Origin: Mangrovibrevibacter kandeliae
GTDB lineage: Bacteria > Pseudomonadota > Alphaproteobacteria > Rhizobiales > Rhizobiaceae
Length of the DNA: 42,196 nucleotides
NCBI RefSeq assembly: GCF_024519155.1
Contig: NZ_JANIFJ010000012.1
Location: forward strand, 1-42,196
Direction: 5' to 3'
Positions within the stretch are counted from its first letter, which is position 1, and each line of letters begins with the position of its first letter. Below are positions 41,233 to 42,196 of this stretch, in pieces. The translations under genes were made by a program, and so were the position numbers. Below the pieces are notes generated by a model, which saw only the letters and a list, made by a program, of their open reading frames with translations, was not told where the DNA came from and did not search any database.

Positions 41233-42196
41233 ATGCGCCTCACCATTACGCGTAAACTGTCGCTGATGATCGTCGTCGCCGCACTGCTGAGTGTCGCGGC
41301 GCTCTCTCTGCAGCTCTATTCGCTCAACCAGACGATCTGGAAGGATCGCAAGGCGCTCATCGTCAGTCAGGTGCAGACGGCGATCTCGATCCTCGACGGC
41401 TTCCAGAAGCGGGTCGAAGCCGGCGAGATGTCGCTCGAGGAAGCGCAGGCCCGGGCCAAAGACGCGACGCGCGCGATCCGCTACGGCGAGAACGACTACG
41501 TCTTCATGATGAGCGGCGATGGCACCCGCGTCATGCATCCCGATCCCAAGCTGCAGGGGACGAACTCGTTCGAGTCGAAGGACTCGACCGGCCTCTACTA
41601 CAATCGGGACATGGTCGAGAACGCGCACAAGGGCGGTGGCTTCACCACCTACTACCGCGCGCGCCTGAAGGGCTCGGACTCGGAATCGCCCAAGCTCTCC
41701 TACGCCCAGTTGTTCCAGCCGTGGGACTGGACGGTCGGCGGCGGTCTCTATGTCGACGACCTGCAGGACCAGTTCATGGGCGAGGTCTACAAGACGCTCG
41801 GTTGGCTCGGCCTTCTGCTCGTGGCGCTCGCCGCCTGCGCGCTGCCGATCTCCCGGTCGATCACCCGGCCCCTGCACGCCATGACCGCGTCCATGCGGCG
41901 CCTGTCGGGCGGCGACGTCGCGGCCGAAATTCCCGGCATCGGTCGGCGCGACGAGATCGGCGAGATCGCGTCCGCGCTCGAAACGTTCAAGGAGGCTGCG
42001 GTCGAACGCAACCGCCTCGAAGCCGAGGCGAACGACCTGCGCGCCCGCCAGCAGGCCGAACGCGAGCGGCAGATGGCGGCCGAGCAGGCCAAGGCCGAGG
42101 AGCTGAAGGGGTTCGTACACGACATCGAGGCCGGCTTCGAGCGGCTGGCGGAGGGTGACCTGACGGTGCGCATGGAGCGGCCGGTGGCCGAAGAGT
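41233..42196 (+). CDS. Methyl-accepting chemotaxis protein, N-terminal part (3' end outside window)
   Basis: 321 complete codons are visible and the frame is open to the window edge. A membrane segment at about residues 9-30 is followed by a periplasmic single-Cache-like domain. It contains the family's typical motifs: ATRAIRYGENDYVFMM, TRVMHPDPKLQGTN, and FQPWDWTVGGGLYVDD. The second membrane segment is near 188-206, then HAMP (ITRPLHAMTASMRRLSGGDV) and a coiled linker into [18 protein letters not shown]. The signalling domain is cut off. Such Cache receptors usually bind small organic acids or similar ligands. The last 126 bp nearly equal 1683-1808. ATG 41233 begins MRLTITRKLSLM with no strong ribosome binding site. 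Confidence 0.93.
   Translation, partial: MRLTITRKLSLMIVVAALLSVAALSLQLYSLNQTIWKDRKALIVSQVQTAISILDGFQKRVEAGEMSLEEAQARAKDATRAIRYGENDYVFMMSGDGTRVMHPDPKLQGTNSFESKDSTGLYYNRDMVENAHKGGGFTTYYRARLKGSDSESPKLSYAQLFQPWDWTVGGGLYVDDLQDQFMGEVYKTLGWLGLLLVALAACALPISRSITRPLHAMTASMRRLSGGDVAAEIPGIGRRDEIGEIASALETFKEAAVERNRLEAEANDLRARQQAERERQMAAEQAKAEELKGFVHDIEAGFERLAEGDLTVRMERPVAEE
42071..42196. repeat. Near-identical segment shared with 1683-1808
   Basis: Window-edge copy of the receptor HAMP-linker segment, 124 of 126 identical, both changes synonymous. It shows that the third receptor belongs to the same recently homogenised group as the two at the left end. The unmatched sensory part upstream is unrelated. 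Confidence 0.9.

Noticed and set aside
1-42196. CRISPR arrays, tRNA or rRNA genes, prophage or intact insertion sequences.
   Set aside because: No regularly spaced repeats, no tRNA-like or rRNA-like sequence, and no complete transposase or phage genes were recognised on reading through.

Overview
The window is high-GC DNA, almost certainly from an alphaproteobacterium of the Hyphomicrobiales (Rhizobiales) type. The evidence is a cobalamin gene set built around the aerobic cobaltochelatase subunit CobN, HWE-family histidine kinase signalling, several chemoreceptors ending in a WxxF pentapeptide, and short palindromic repeats of the kind scattered through rhizobial genomes. I cannot name the genus. 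No tRNA, rRNA, CRISPR array, prophage or intact insertion sequence was seen.

Layout. 1-2817: the end of one chemoreceptor gene and a complete second one, whose last 557 bp are identical. 2841-5217: a 3-hydroxybutyrate-dehydrogenase-like SDR, a tiny DUF3096 membrane protein and a type-2 NADH dehydrogenase, bounded by good hairpin terminators. 5235-8952: a three-gene molybdenum hydroxylase operon (2Fe-2S, FAD and Mo subunits) on the minus strand. 9085-9240: an AT-rich scar with the N-terminal codons of an IS110-type transposase. 9258-11364: an amidohydrolase divergent from a LysR regulator, with a strong inverted repeat between them. 11557-14454: a KaiC-like double ATPase, an HWE histidine kinase and a single-domain response regulator.

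14497-41041 is a cobalamin (vitamin B12) supercluster in several transcription units. The minus-strand unit cobP-cobW-cobN-cobO is headed by a clear cobalamin riboswitch (21115-21319) and a short leader ORF. After an SDR gene come cobQ (minus), a Phd/VapC toxin-antitoxin pair and a TSUP permease. The long plus-strand unit follows: cbiX, a cobH fusion, cobL, cobI, a cbiG-cobJ fusion, a TumE/TumA toxin-antitoxin pair and cobM. Then cobK-cbiD (minus), cobB-cobC-cobD (plus), cobS (minus) and cobT (plus). Together these cover most of the corrin methylation, reduction, amidation, adenosylation and nucleotide-loop steps. Not seen here are cobA, cobF, cobG/cobZ, free-standing cobE, and the cobS/cobT chelatase partners of CobN. 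CbiD presumably stands in for CobF, and the CbiG C-terminal domain for CobE. The set is a mosaic of 'aerobic' and 'anaerobic' pathway names.

41233-42196 is the start of a third chemoreceptor, cut by the window edge. Its last 126 bp nearly match the receptor at 845-2806, so the whole cobalamin region is framed by same-orientation chemoreceptor repeats. The most unusual points are the palindromic repeats translated in frame inside cobN, the two toxin-antitoxin pairs inside the cobalamin region, the extra N-terminal domain on CobH, the extreme His-rich tail of CbiX, the riboswitch-linked leader ORF, and the KaiC/HWE kinase/receiver cassette.
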